Assembly (NCBI GenBank): GCA_942491885.1
Contig: CALOCQ010000010.1
Coordinates: 1-64,000 of the forward strand
Origin: CALBPI01 sp942491885
Lineage (GTDB): Bacteria; Pseudomonadota; Gammaproteobacteria; Steroidobacterales; Woeseiaceae
Length of the DNA: 64,000 nt
Reading direction: 5' to 3'
The notes under the pieces were generated by a model. The model did not search any database. It was not told the DNA's origin and was given only the letters and a program-made list of their open reading frames with translations. Of the stretch, positions 34,356 to 42,852 are shown one piece after another. The number at the start of each line of letters is the position of its first letter. The first letter of the stretch is position 1. The translations under genes and the position numbers were made by a program.

Positions 34356-35507
34356 CTAGCCGGTCGCGTTGAAGAGTTCCCGACCGACCAGCATGCGCCG
34401 TATTTCGGAGGTGCCGGCGCCGATTTCGTAGAGCTTCGCATCGCGTAGCAATCGACCGGTAGGGTAGTCATTGATGTAGCCGTTGCCACCCAGCGCCTGG
34501 ATGGATTGCAACGCGACCTGCGTTGCCTGCTCGGCGGTGTAGAGAATGAGCGCGGCGGCATCTGCGCGGCTGGTCAACGCGTTGTCACACGCACGACACA
34601 CGGCATACAGATACGCGCGCGATGCGTTCAGTGCCGCATACATGTCTGCAATCTTGCCCTGCATCAGCTGGAACTCGCCGATGGGCTGACCGAATTGTTT
34701 GCGTTCATGAATATAGGGCAACACCGTGTCCATTGCCGCCTGCATCAGCCCGACCGGGCCGGCCGCCAGAATCGCACGTTCGTAGTCGAGGCCGGACATC
34801 AGCACTTTGACGCCGCCATTGATGCTGCCGAGGACGTTGTCAGTCGGCACCGCGCAATCCTCGAACACCAGTTCGCAGGTATTCGAGCCACGCATGCCCA
34901 GTTTGTCGAGCTTTTGCGCGCGACTGAATCCGGGTGTATCGGCGTCGACGATAAAAGCGGTGATGCCGTGCGCCGCCGCGTCCGGGTCTGTCTTCGCGTA
35001 GATGATGAACGTCTGTGCGTCGGGGCCGTTGGTGATCCACATCTTGTTGCCGTTGAGGACGAAATTATCGCCATCGCGGCGTGCGCGCAGCGACATGCTG
35101 ACGACGTCGGACCCGGCGCCGGGCTCGGACATCGCCAGCGCGCCGACATGCTCACCGCTGCACAACGCGGGCAGATAGCGCGCTTTCTGCGCCTCGGTGC
35201 CGTTGCGAAAGATCTGGTTAACACACAGATTCGAGTGCGCACCGTACGAGAGGCCAACGGAACCCGAGGCGCGTGAGATCTCTTCCATCGCAACCGCATG
35301 CGCGAGATAGCCGAGGCCGCTGCCGCCGTACTGCGGGTCTACGGTAATTCCGAGTAAGCCCATGTCACCGAGTTTGGCCCACAGGTCATTCGGAAATTCG
35401 TTGTCACGATCGATGGCTGCAGCGCGCGGCGCAATTTCGGCGTCCGCAAACTGTTTCACGGTGTCGCGTAGCAGATCGATGTCGTCACCGAGGCAAAAAT
35501 TCAGCAT
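34356..35507 (-). CDS. liuA: Isovaleryl-CoA dehydrogenase
   Basis: 383 residues of acyl-CoA dehydrogenase fold. The decisive feature is the catalytic Glu in the position used by isovaleryl-CoA dehydrogenases: GLDYERAILAAGPVGLMQAA, followed by PYIHERKQFGQPIGEFQLMQ. Other acyl-CoA dehydrogenases carry their base near the C-terminus. FAD-binding motifs MSEPGAGSDV and KMWITNGPDAQT are intact, and the end (GAGTSEIRRMLVGRELF) is normal. It oxidises isovaleryl-CoA to 3-methylcrotonyl-CoA, passing electrons to ETF. It starts nine bases after the carboxylase alpha gene. Confidence 0.95.
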   Translation of the reverse strand: MLNFCLGDDIDLLRDTVKQFADAEIAPRAAAIDRDNEFPNDLWAKLGDMGLLGITVDPQYGGSGLGYLAHAVAMEEISRASGSVGLSYGAHSNLCVNQIFRNGTEAQKARYLPALCSGEHVGALAMSEPGAGSDVVSMSLRARRDGDNFVLNGNKMWITNGPDAQTFIIYAKTDPDAAAHGITAFIVDADTPGFSRAQKLDKLGMRGSNTCELVFEDCAVPTDNVLGSINGGVKVLMSGLDYERAILAAGPVGLMQAAMDTVLPYIHERKQFGQPIGEFQLMQGKIADMYAALNASRAYLYAVCRACDNALTSRADAAALILYTAEQATQVALQSIQALGGNGYINDYPTGRLLRDAKLYEIGAGTSEIRRMLVGRELFNATG

Positions 35508-35515
35508 GTTGTGTT

Positions 35516-37519
35516 CTATTCCTTGTCGGTTTTCGCGTCATCGGCGTCGTTGTCGATTGTGACCAGCACATCGCCGCCGTTGACCAGTTGATTAACGCTC
35601 ACACGCGCCGCGGCAATGGTGCCGGCGAGCGGTGCTTTCAGTGTGTGTTCCATTTTCATGGCCTCGAGGACGAGCAGTGTCTGCCCGGCCGTGACGACAT
35701 CGCCCTCGGCGCAGTCCACACGTACGACGCGCCCGGTCATCGGCGCGCGTACGTTGCCGTCGGAGTGTCGCGCTTTGGCCTCGCCGGTATCGGCCGTCGC
35801 GCGGGCGAACTGATGGCGCGCGCCGTCGATTGAGAGCACGCCGCGCCCACCTCGCATCACATAGGCAACATCGCGACTATGGCCGTCGATGATGAGCCGC
35901 AGGCGGGTTTCGCCGACCGTCGCGCTGATGTCGCTTTGCTTGTCATCGTTGTGTGCGCCAACGGGCGATGCTGCCGAGTGATCAAATGCCAACATGACTT
36001 CGGCGTTTTCGCCGTCGATTGTCAGCGCGATGGGCACCGTGTTCGGCAGGTTCGCCCGCCATCCTCGGCCTTCGTGCCAGCGCTGGTTGCCTGTACCTGC
36101 GGCGCTTCGTGTCTGATGCCAGACCAGAACAGCGGCCGCGATGCACGCCGCGCGTTGTGCTGGCGCCGATGCCAGTGATTCGGCCGCGTCCTGGATGAAC
36201 CCGGTGGTCACGCCGCCCTGCGCGAACTGCGCAGTGGCAATGGCGCGGCGCAGAAACGCCAGATTGTTTGTGACGCCGAGAATCAGGTAGTCGTCCAGCG
36301 CATGAAGCATCCGTCGGCGTGCCGACTCGCGGTCATCGCCATGCACGATCAGTTTGGCAATCATCGGGTCATAGAAGACGCTGACTGTATCGCCGCCGCG
36401 CACGCCACTGTCGATACGTGTGGTTGCATCCTCAGCGGGTAGCCGGACCGCGTCGAGTCGGCCGCTGGTCGGCAGGAAGTCGTTGTCGGCGTCCTCGGCG
36501 TAGACGCGCGCCTCAATCGCATGACCGTGCTGGCGGATTTCCTCCTGTGTGCGCGGCAGCGTTGCGCCATTGGCGACGCTGAGCTGCCACGCGACGAGAT
36601 CGACGCCGGTGATCATCTCTGTCACCGGGTGCTCGACCTGCAGTCGCGTATTCATCTCCATGAAATAAAATGCGCCGTCATGATCGAGCAGGAATTCAAC
36701 GGTACCGGCGCCGACGTAGTCGATCGCGCGGGCGGCTTCGATTGCGGCGTTGGCCATGTCCGCACGCAATGTATCCGATAGCCCCGGTGCCGGTGCTTCC
36801 TCGATGATTTTCTGATGGCGGCGCTGGATCGAGCAGTCGCGGTCGAATAAATGAACAACGTTGCCATGCTGGTCGGCAAACACTTGTAACTCGATGTGTC
36901 GCGGCGCGGCGAGATACTTCTCGACCAGCATCGTCTCGTCGCCGAATGCGCCCGATGCCTCGCGTCGCGCCGCGGCCAATTCATCGCCGAACGCGTCGTC
37001 GTCTGCGACCACGCGCATGCCTTTGCCACCGCCACCGGCCGCCGCCTTCAGTAGTACCGGATAGCCGATATCCCGCGCGGCAGACTGCAACGTTGCATCA
37101 TCCTGATCGTTGCCGTGATAGCCCGGCAACAACGGCACGCCGGCCTTGTGCATGATCGCTTTCGCGGCCGACTTCGAGCCCATCGCCTCGATGGCCGCGA
37201 TCGGCGGTCCGACAAACGCAATATCGTTGTCGGCGCAGGCGCTGGCGAAGCGGGCGTTTTCGGAAAGGAATCCGTAGCCGGGGTGGATCGCATCGACGCC
37301 ACAGCGTTTCGCCGCGTCGATGATCACGCCGATATTCAAATAAGACGCCGCCGGCGCGTTGTCGCCGATGTGTACAGATTCGTCGGCCATCAGAACGTGC
37401 AGCGCTTCGCGGTCGGCATCCGAATAGACGGCCACGGTCGCGATACCGAGATCTTGTGCGGTGCGAATAATCCGGCAGGCGATTTCGCCGCGGTTTGCGA
37501 TCAGGAGTTTGCTAAACAC
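35516..37519 (-). CDS. liuD: 3-Methylcrotonyl-CoA carboxylase, biotin-carboxylase/BCCP (alpha) subunit
   Basis: 667 residues. The N-terminus KLLIANRGEIACRIIRTAQD begins the biotin carboxylase domain; GGGGKGMRVV is the ATP-grasp glycine loop, and MNTRLQVEHPVTEMITGVDL the active site. The C-terminal biotinyl domain has the biotin Lys in EAMKMEHTLKAPLAG, near residue 622. Domain order and length match MccA rather than propionyl-CoA carboxylase by context with the adjacent beta subunit and isovaleryl-CoA dehydrogenase. It carboxylates biotin for transfer to 3-methylcrotonyl-CoA. The beta gene ends two bases upstream. Confidence 0.94.
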   Translation of the reverse strand: MFSKLLIANRGEIACRIIRTAQDLGIATVAVYSDADREALHVLMADESVHIGDNAPAASYLNIGVIIDAAKRCGVDAIHPGYGFLSENARFASACADNDIAFVGPPIAAIEAMGSKSAAKAIMHKAGVPLLPGYHGNDQDDATLQSAARDIGYPVLLKAAAGGGGKGMRVVADDDAFGDELAAARREASGAFGDETMLVEKYLAAPRHIELQVFADQHGNVVHLFDRDCSIQRRHQKIIEEAPAPGLSDTLRADMANAAIEAARAIDYVGAGTVEFLLDHDGAFYFMEMNTRLQVEHPVTEMITGVDLVAWQLSVANGATLPRTQEEIRQHGHAIEARVYAEDADNDFLPTSGRLDAVRLPAEDATTRIDSGVRGGDTVSVFYDPMIAKLIVHGDDRESARRRMLHALDDYLILGVTNNLAFLRRAIATAQFAQGGVTTGFIQDAAESLASAPAQRAACIAAAVLVWHQTRSAAGTGNQRWHEGRGWRANLPNTVPIALTIDGENAEVMLAFDHSAASPVGAHNDDKQSDISATVGETRLRLIIDGHSRDVAYVMRGGRGVLSIDGARHQFARATADTGEAKARHSDGNVRAPMTGRVVRVDCAEGDVVTAGQTLLVLEAMKMEHTLKAPLAGTIAAARVSVNQLVNGGDVLVTIDNDADDAKTDKE

Positions 37520-37521
37520 GG

Positions 37522-39129
37522 CTACATCCGGAACACGCCGAAACGTGTCTCATCTATGGGTTGATTCAATGCGGCCGACAAAGACAGCGCGATGACGTGG
37601 CGTGTGTCGGCCGGATCTATAACGCCGTCGTCCCACAGGCGCGCCGACGCGTAGTAGGGGTGGCCCTGACGTTCGTACTGATCGATGATCGGTTGCTTGA
37701 AGTCTCGCTCGGCATCCTCGCTCCAGCTGTCGCCGCTTCTTTCTTTCTGATCGCGTTTGACCTGCGCGAGCACGCTGGCGGCTTGCTCGCCGCCCATGAC
37801 GGAGATGCGCGCGTTCGGCCACATAAACAGGAAGCGCGGGTCGTAAGCGCGACCCGCCATGCCGTAGTTGCCGGCACCGAACGAGCCGCCGATGATGACA
37901 GTGATCTTCGGCACGTTGGCGCAGGCGACCGCGTTGACCAGCTTCGCGCCGTCCTTGGCGATGCCGCGTGCTTCGTATTGGCGGCCCACCATGAAGCCTG
38001 TGATGTTTTGCAGGAAGACCAGCGGTATCTTGCGCTGTGCACACAGCTCGATGAAATGCGCGCCCTTCAGTGATGACTCGCTGAACAGGATGCCGTTGTT
38101 GCCAAGGATGCCGACCGGGTAGCCATCGATGCGCGCAAAGCCGCACACCAGCGTTTCGCCGTACAGCGCTTTGAACTCGTGGAAGTCGGAGTCGTCGACG
38201 ATGCGCGCGATCACCTCGCGAACGTCGTAAGGCGTTTTGAGGTCGGGCGGTACGACGCCGTACAGCTCTTCGATGTCGTAGCGCGGCGGCAGGCTTTGCT
38301 GACGGTCGGTCTGTTCGGGCTTGACCCAGTTGAGTCGTGCGACCGCGTCGCGTGCGAGCTGCAATGCATGCTCGTCGTTTCTCGCGTAGTGGTCGGTGAC
38401 GCCGGACTCGCGGCAATGCACGTCCGCGCCACCGAGCAACTCCGCGCTGACTTCTTCGCCGGTCGCGGCCTTAACCAGTGGCGGGCCACCGAGAAAAATG
38501 GTGCCTTGGTTGGCAACGATGATGGATTCATCTGCCATCGCCGGCACGTAGGCGCCGCCGGCGGTGCATGAGCCCATGACGACCGCAATTTGTGGAATCC
38601 CCTCGGCCGACATGCGTGCCTGATTGTAAAAACAACGACCGAAGTGTTCGCGGTCCGGAAATACCTCGTCCTGCATCGGCAGGAATGCGCCGCCGGAGTC
38701 AACCAGGTAGATACACGGAAGCCGGTTTTGCGCGGCTATGGTCTGCGCCCGCAAGTGCTTCTTGCCGGTCAGCGGGTAGTAGGTGCCGCCTTTGACGGTC
38801 GCGTCGTTGGCAATGATGACGCACTCAACGCCGCTGACGCAGCCGATGCCGGTGATGATGCCGGCAGCCGGGACGGCGTCATCGTAAACATCGTGTGCCG
38901 CGAGCTGGCTGAATTCGAGGAATGCGCTGCCGGGGTCGATAAGCCGGTCTATGCGTTGGCGCACCAGCAACTTGCCACGCGAGGTATGTCGCGCCTGGCG
39001 TTCCGGGCCACCGCCTTCGGAAATCGCGCTGACCGTATCGGCGAGTTCGTCGACCAGAGCGCGCATGCGCCTGTCGTTGTCGGCGAAGTCCGGGCCGCGC
39101 GTATCGATGCTGGATTCAATAATCGTCAT
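37522..39129 (-). CDS. liuB: 3-Methylcrotonyl-CoA carboxylase, carboxyltransferase (beta) subunit
   Basis: 535 residues from ATG 39129, two bases after the liuR stop; the frame from 39156 overlaps liuR and is rejected. Crotonase-fold carboxyltransferase halves are evident: RERIDRLIDPGS-like RQRIDRLIDPGSAFLEFSQL, VMGSCTAGGAYVPAMADESI (acyl-CoA oxyanion hole), LLGGADVHCRESGVTDHYA and IIGGSFGAGNYGMAGRAYDP. These are characteristic of MccB, with the AYDPRFLF and GGEQAASVLAQ segments. It transfers the carboxyl group from biotin to 3-methylcrotonyl-CoA, giving 3-methylglutaconyl-CoA. Confidence 0.94.
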   Translation of the reverse strand: MTIIESSIDTRGPDFADNDRRMRALVDELADTVSAISEGGGPERQARHTSRGKLLVRQRIDRLIDPGSAFLEFSQLAAHDVYDDAVPAAGIITGIGCVSGVECVIIANDATVKGGTYYPLTGKKHLRAQTIAAQNRLPCIYLVDSGGAFLPMQDEVFPDREHFGRCFYNQARMSAEGIPQIAVVMGSCTAGGAYVPAMADESIIVANQGTIFLGGPPLVKAATGEEVSAELLGGADVHCRESGVTDHYARNDEHALQLARDAVARLNWVKPEQTDRQQSLPPRYDIEELYGVVPPDLKTPYDVREVIARIVDDSDFHEFKALYGETLVCGFARIDGYPVGILGNNGILFSESSLKGAHFIELCAQRKIPLVFLQNITGFMVGRQYEARGIAKDGAKLVNAVACANVPKITVIIGGSFGAGNYGMAGRAYDPRFLFMWPNARISVMGGEQAASVLAQVKRDQKERSGDSWSEDAERDFKQPIIDQYERQGHPYYASARLWDDGVIDPADTRHVIALSLSAALNQPIDETRFGVFRM

Positions 39130-39131
39130 CT

Positions 39132-39515
39132 CTACTCCGCCAGCGCCTGCCGGCATTCCTTTTCCACCTTGCGCAGGTCGGCAAGCGTCGCTTTGAGGTC
39201 ATCTGCCTGGGCCTGCAATTGCGCCTTGCGCTCCGCGAGTTTGGCAAGCAGCGCCTGGAGCTGGCGCCGCGAGCCTTCCGGCGCCTGATACAAACCGATA
39301 ATTTCCGCCGACTCTTCGAGCGACAAGCCAAGCCGCTTGCCACGCAGGATTAATCTGAGGCGCACCCGGTCCGCGCCGTCGAAGTAGCGTACGCGACCTT
39401 GGCGCTCGGGCGTGAGCAGGCCTTTCTCTTCGTAGAATCGAAGCGTTCTTGTTGTGACGTCGAATTCCGAGGCGAGATCGCCGATCGAATAGAGCGTCTT
39501 GGCGGGTGTGTTCAT
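39132..39515 (-). CDS. liuR: MerR-family regulator of leucine/isovalerate catabolism
   Basis: 127 residues. The MerR winged helix (YSIGDLASEFDVTTRTLRFY, then EEKGLLTPERQGRVRYFDGA) is followed by the dimerising coiled coil (LQALLAKLAERKAQLQAQAD) and a short C-terminus with one Cys. LiuR heads liu operons in many Gammaproteobacteria and senses an intermediate of branched-chain degradation. Here it is the first gene of the liuB-D-A operon, and a perfect palindrome lies about 18-31 bases upstream of its ATG, consistent with autoregulation. Confidence 0.9.
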   Translation of the reverse strand: MNTPAKTLYSIGDLASEFDVTTRTLRFYEEKGLLTPERQGRVRYFDGADRVRLRLILRGKRLGLSLEESAEIIGLYQAPEGSRRQLQALLAKLAERKAQLQAQADDLKATLADLRKVEKECRQALAE

Positions 39516-39532
39516 CGGGGTAGTCTAACTGC

Positions 39533-39546
39533 CGTTAACGTTAACG
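39533..39546. promoter_or_regulatory. Palindromic operator upstream of liuR
   Basis: CGTTAACGTTAACG is a perfect 14-base palindrome, extended on one side by TAAA. It lies between liuR and the divergent racemase gene, close to the liuR start, as expected for the MerR-type LiuR site. It could serve both directions. Confidence 0.65.
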
Positions 39547-39689
39547 TAAATAGACCGGGTTCACATCCTGACCATTGTCCCGTTGTTGTGGCGTGCCCTG
39601 CGGGCGGCGGCATTGACGGGGTCGTGTCATAATTGACGGTCAGGCGCGTCGTGCAGGTGTTGCCAATAACGGCACACCGCGGCGAGCGG

Positions 39690-40844
39690 ATGATGGGGCA
39701 AGAAAGCATGGGGCCATTACACGGCACGCGTGTCATCGAATTGAAGGGTATCGGGCCGGGTCCGTATGCCGGCATGTTACTCGCGGACATGGGTGCCGAC
39801 GTGATCGTCGTCGAGCGCGCATCCACCGCGCAAGGCATCGCGATTCCGTCCGCGGTGGATGTGCACTCGCGCAACAAACGCTCGATTGCGCTCGACCTGA
39901 AGAACCCCGCGGGGCTCGCGGCATTACTAAAACTCGTCGACGGCGCCGATGCGTTGCTTGAGGGATTTCGCCCGGGCGTGGCGGAGCGATTGGGCTGCGG
40001 GCCGGCCGAGTGCCACGCGCGCAACCCGCGGCTCGTGTATGGCCGCGTTACCGGCTGGGGACAGGATGGCCCGCTCGCGCAGTCGCCCGGTCACGACATT
40101 AATTACATCGGTCTGACCGGCGTGCTCGCCGCCATCGGCACCCGCGAAAAACCGCTGCCACCGCTGAACATCATCGGTGACTATGCCGGCGGCAGCCTGT
40201 TCCTCGTCATGGGCATGCTGGCAGCAATGCTGGAGGCGAAAACCTCCGGTAAGGGCCAGGTCGTCGACGCCGCGATCACCGACGGCAGCGCGAATCTGAT
40301 GTCGGGCTTTTACGGCTGGCAGCAACTGGGCTTCTGGCACGCGCAGCGTGGCGGCAACCTGCTCGATGGCGCGGCGCACCACTACAATGTTTACGAGACG
40401 AGCGACGGGGGATGGTTATCCGTCGGTGCGCTCGAGCCGCAGTTCTACACCACGTTCCTGAAACTGATGGCGCTGGACGCGTCGCGTTTCGGCGGGCAGC
40501 AACCCGTCGAACGATGGCCCGAGCTCATTGAAGCGCTTAGCGAGGTGTTCAGCAAGAAGACGCTGGCCGAGTGGTGTGACCTGCTGGAAGGCACCGACGC
40601 CTGCGTCGCGCCCGTGCTCGACATGAACGCGGCGACCCGGCACCCGCATAACGTCGCGCGCCGGACCTATGTCGATGTTGGCGGCGTCACGCAGCCGGCG
40701 CCGGCACCGCGCTTCGACCGTACGCCCTGCGATGTGCCTTCGCCGCCCCGCGCCGAGGGCAACGACACGCGCGAGGTGCTCGCATCCGCCGGTTTCAGCG
40801 ATGATGAAATCAATGCGCTAGACCGCGCCAACGCACTTACCTGA
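39690..40844 (+). CDS. Alpha-methylacyl-CoA racemase (CaiB/BaiF family)
   Basis: About 384 residues from ATG 39690; ATGs at 39693 and 39708 are alternatives, and the frame from 39633 runs into the operator region. The start GPLHGTRVIELKGIGPGPYA then MLLADMGADVIVVER carries the GIGPGP motif typical of AMACR rather than formyl-CoA or carnitine transferases. The active-site segment GHDINYIGLTGVLAAIG and the following NIIGDYAGGSLFLVMGMLAA fit too. It interconverts 2R- and 2S-methylacyl-CoAs so that branched fatty acids can be beta-oxidised. The divergent liu operon and the downstream acyl-CoA dehydrogenase agree with branched-chain acyl-CoA use. Confidence 0.88.
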   Translation: MMGQESMGPLHGTRVIELKGIGPGPYAGMLLADMGADVIVVERASTAQGIAIPSAVDVHSRNKRSIALDLKNPAGLAALLKLVDGADALLEGFRPGVAERLGCGPAECHARNPRLVYGRVTGWGQDGPLAQSPGHDINYIGLTGVLAAIGTREKPLPPLNIIGDYAGGSLFLVMGMLAAMLEAKTSGKGQVVDAAITDGSANLMSGFYGWQQLGFWHAQRGGNLLDGAAHHYNVYETSDGGWLSVGALEPQFYTTFLKLMALDASRFGGQQPVERWPELIEALSEVFSKKTLAEWCDLLEGTDACVAPVLDMNAATRHPHNVARRTYVDVGGVTQPAPAPRFDRTPCDVPSPPRAEGNDTREVLASAGFSDDEINALDRANALT

Positions 40845-40878
40845 TTAATACCCGGCTTATCGCCACGGAGTTTCTGTT

Positions 40879-42681
40879 ATGTCCATGATCGTCAACCGCC
40901 GCGACCTCGATTTTTACTTGTACGAGATGTTCGATCTCGAAACCTTGTTAGGTACGCAACGTTACGGCGACTACGACCGCGAGACCATCGGCGCGGTACT
41001 CGACAGCGCCCAGCAGATTGCCGAGGAGGCATTCTATCCTTTCGCGCAGAAGCTGGATGAAAACGAACCGCGTTTCGTCGACGGCAAAGTGGTATTGATT
41101 CCCGAGGTCGCGGCGGCGCTCGAGGCATATGCGGATGCGGGGTTCGTCGCGGCGGGTTTTTCCAGCGAAGACGGCGGCATGCAATTGCCGTGGCTTGCCT
41201 ATCACATGATGAACGGCATGTTTACCTGCGCCAACACATCGGCGATGAGTTACATGTTTCTGACCACGGCGAATGCCAACATGCTGAACGCCTGTGGCAG
41301 CGATGCGTTGAAGCAGAAATTCCTGCCGCCGATGCTGGAGGGGCGCTGGTTCGGCACGATGTGTCTCTCCGAAACGCAGGCGGGTTCTTCGCTCGCCGAT
41401 ATCCGCACCATGGCGACGCCGACCGATGATGGTTGCTACTCGCTGGTTGGCACAAAGATGTGGATCTCCGGCGGCGAGCAGGAGATCAGCGAGAACATCG
41501 TGCACATGGTGCTGGCACGAACGCCGGGTGCGCCCGCCGGTGTGCGCGGGATATCGCTGTTTCTGGTGCCGAAATACCGGGTCAGCGACGACGGCAAGGT
41601 TGGCGAGTGGAACCACATCGCGCTGGCCGGGCTGAACCACAAGATGGGCAATCGCGGTACGACCAACTGCCTGCTCAACTTCGGTGAGGGAGGCGCGAGC
41701 TTCGGTTATCTCGTTGGCAATGAGAACGAAGGCCTGGCCAACATGTTTCATATGATGAACGAGGCACGCATCGGCGTCGGTCTTGGCGCCGTGATGTCGG
41801 GTCTCGGTGGCTATCTGTATTCGCTCGACTATGCACAGAGTCGGTTGCAGGGTCGCCCGGCGTCGAACAAGAATCCGGAAACACCACAGGTGCCGATTAT
41901 CGAGCATGCGGATGTGCGGCGGATGCTACTCGCACAAAAAGCCTACGTGGAGGGCGGTCAGTCACTCATTTATTACTGCGCCGAGTTGCAGGACCAGATG
42001 GCGGTGACGAGCGATGCGACCGAGCGCGTGCGCCTGAACCTGCTGCTGGAGCTGCTAACGCCGGTCGCCAAGTCGTGGCCGTCTGAGTATTGCCTCGAGG
42101 CGAACAAACTCGCGATCCAGATTCTTGGCGGTTACGGCTACACGCGCGACTACCCGGTCGAGCGTTTTTATCGTGACAATCGTCTTAATCATATCCATGA
42201 AGGCGCGCATGCCATTCACGGGCTCGACATTCTCGGTCGCAAGGTTCGCATGGCGCACGGTGCCGCGCTGGATGCCCTGGCCGACGAAATGGCAGAGGCT
42301 ATCGGCCATGCACGCGACCATGCGACCTTGCATGACTTCGCTGACGCGTTGCAGGAGGCATGGCAGCAGGTGCGCGATACCGTCAGCGTGGTTGTCGACT
42401 GCGAGGACCGTGATCTCGGGCTCGCCAATGCAACGATTTTTCTCGATGCATTCGGCCATGTCGTCGTGGCATGGTTGTGGCTATGGCAGGCACATGCTGC
42501 CGAGCGCCAGTCGTCGGGCAACACCGCGGACGAGGCTTTCTATGCCGGCAAGCTGGCGGCGTGCCGCTACTTCTATCGTTACGAGCTACCCAAGGCGCGT
42601 GCACAATTGGCGTTGGTCGCCTCGCTGGACGACACGAGCCTGACGATGCCGGTGGCGGCCTACACGGGCGAGACCGCTTAA
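40879..42681 (+). CDS. Long acyl-CoA dehydrogenase (DmdC/FadE-like, 600 residues)
   Basis: 600 residues, longer than the usual 380 because of an N-terminal cap (SMIVNRRDLDFYLYEMFDLE) and a C-terminal helical extension. This architecture is shared with 3-methylmercaptopropionyl-CoA dehydrogenase DmdC and related long acyl-CoA dehydrogenases. FAD/substrate motifs MCLSETQAGSSLADIRTMA and KMWISGGEQE are present, with QILGGYGYTRDYPVERFYRD before the catalytic-Glu region (HEGAHAIHGLDILGRKV). A Shine-Dalgarno CACGGAG precedes the ATG. It follows the racemase by 34 bases and likely forms an operon with it. DMSP use is possible but equally it may act on branched acyl-CoAs. Confidence 0.87.
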   Translation: MSMIVNRRDLDFYLYEMFDLETLLGTQRYGDYDRETIGAVLDSAQQIAEEAFYPFAQKLDENEPRFVDGKVVLIPEVAAALEAYADAGFVAAGFSSEDGGMQLPWLAYHMMNGMFTCANTSAMSYMFLTTANANMLNACGSDALKQKFLPPMLEGRWFGTMCLSETQAGSSLADIRTMATPTDDGCYSLVGTKMWISGGEQEISENIVHMVLARTPGAPAGVRGISLFLVPKYRVSDDGKVGEWNHIALAGLNHKMGNRGTTNCLLNFGEGGASFGYLVGNENEGLANMFHMMNEARIGVGLGAVMSGLGGYLYSLDYAQSRLQGRPASNKNPETPQVPIIEHADVRRMLLAQKAYVEGGQSLIYYCAELQDQMAVTSDATERVRLNLLLELLTPVAKSWPSEYCLEANKLAIQILGGYGYTRDYPVERFYRDNRLNHIHEGAHAIHGLDILGRKVRMAHGAALDALADEMAEAIGHARDHATLHDFADALQEAWQQVRDTVSVVVDCEDRDLGLANATIFLDAFGHVVVAWLWLWQAHAAERQSSGNTADEAFYAGKLAACRYFYRYELPKARAQLALVASLDDTSLTMPVAAYTGETA

Positions 42682-42852
42682 ACGTCGCCACATCGCCAGC
42701 TTGTGGTTTTATCGCGACAATATCTTAAAGATTTTAAAGACTTATGGAAGATTCGGTTTCTAAGTTCGAGCTACTCGACTATACTCGCCAGCAAGCGGCC
42801 GGATGCGGCCAGTCTTTATGATCTTTATCCAAGTATTCCATGGGGGAAAAAC

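Noticed and set aside
33008..40844. Itaconate degradation operon (CoA transferase, MaoC hydratase, CitE lyase)
   Set aside because: The CaiB-type gene is divergent and carries racemase features, and the hydratase and lyase are fused to the liu transcript; kept only as an alternative for the last two genes.
42703..42852. Upstream extension of the TonB receptor frame
   Set aside because: It lacks signal-peptide character; a strong ribosome site and a signal peptide begin at ATG 42853.
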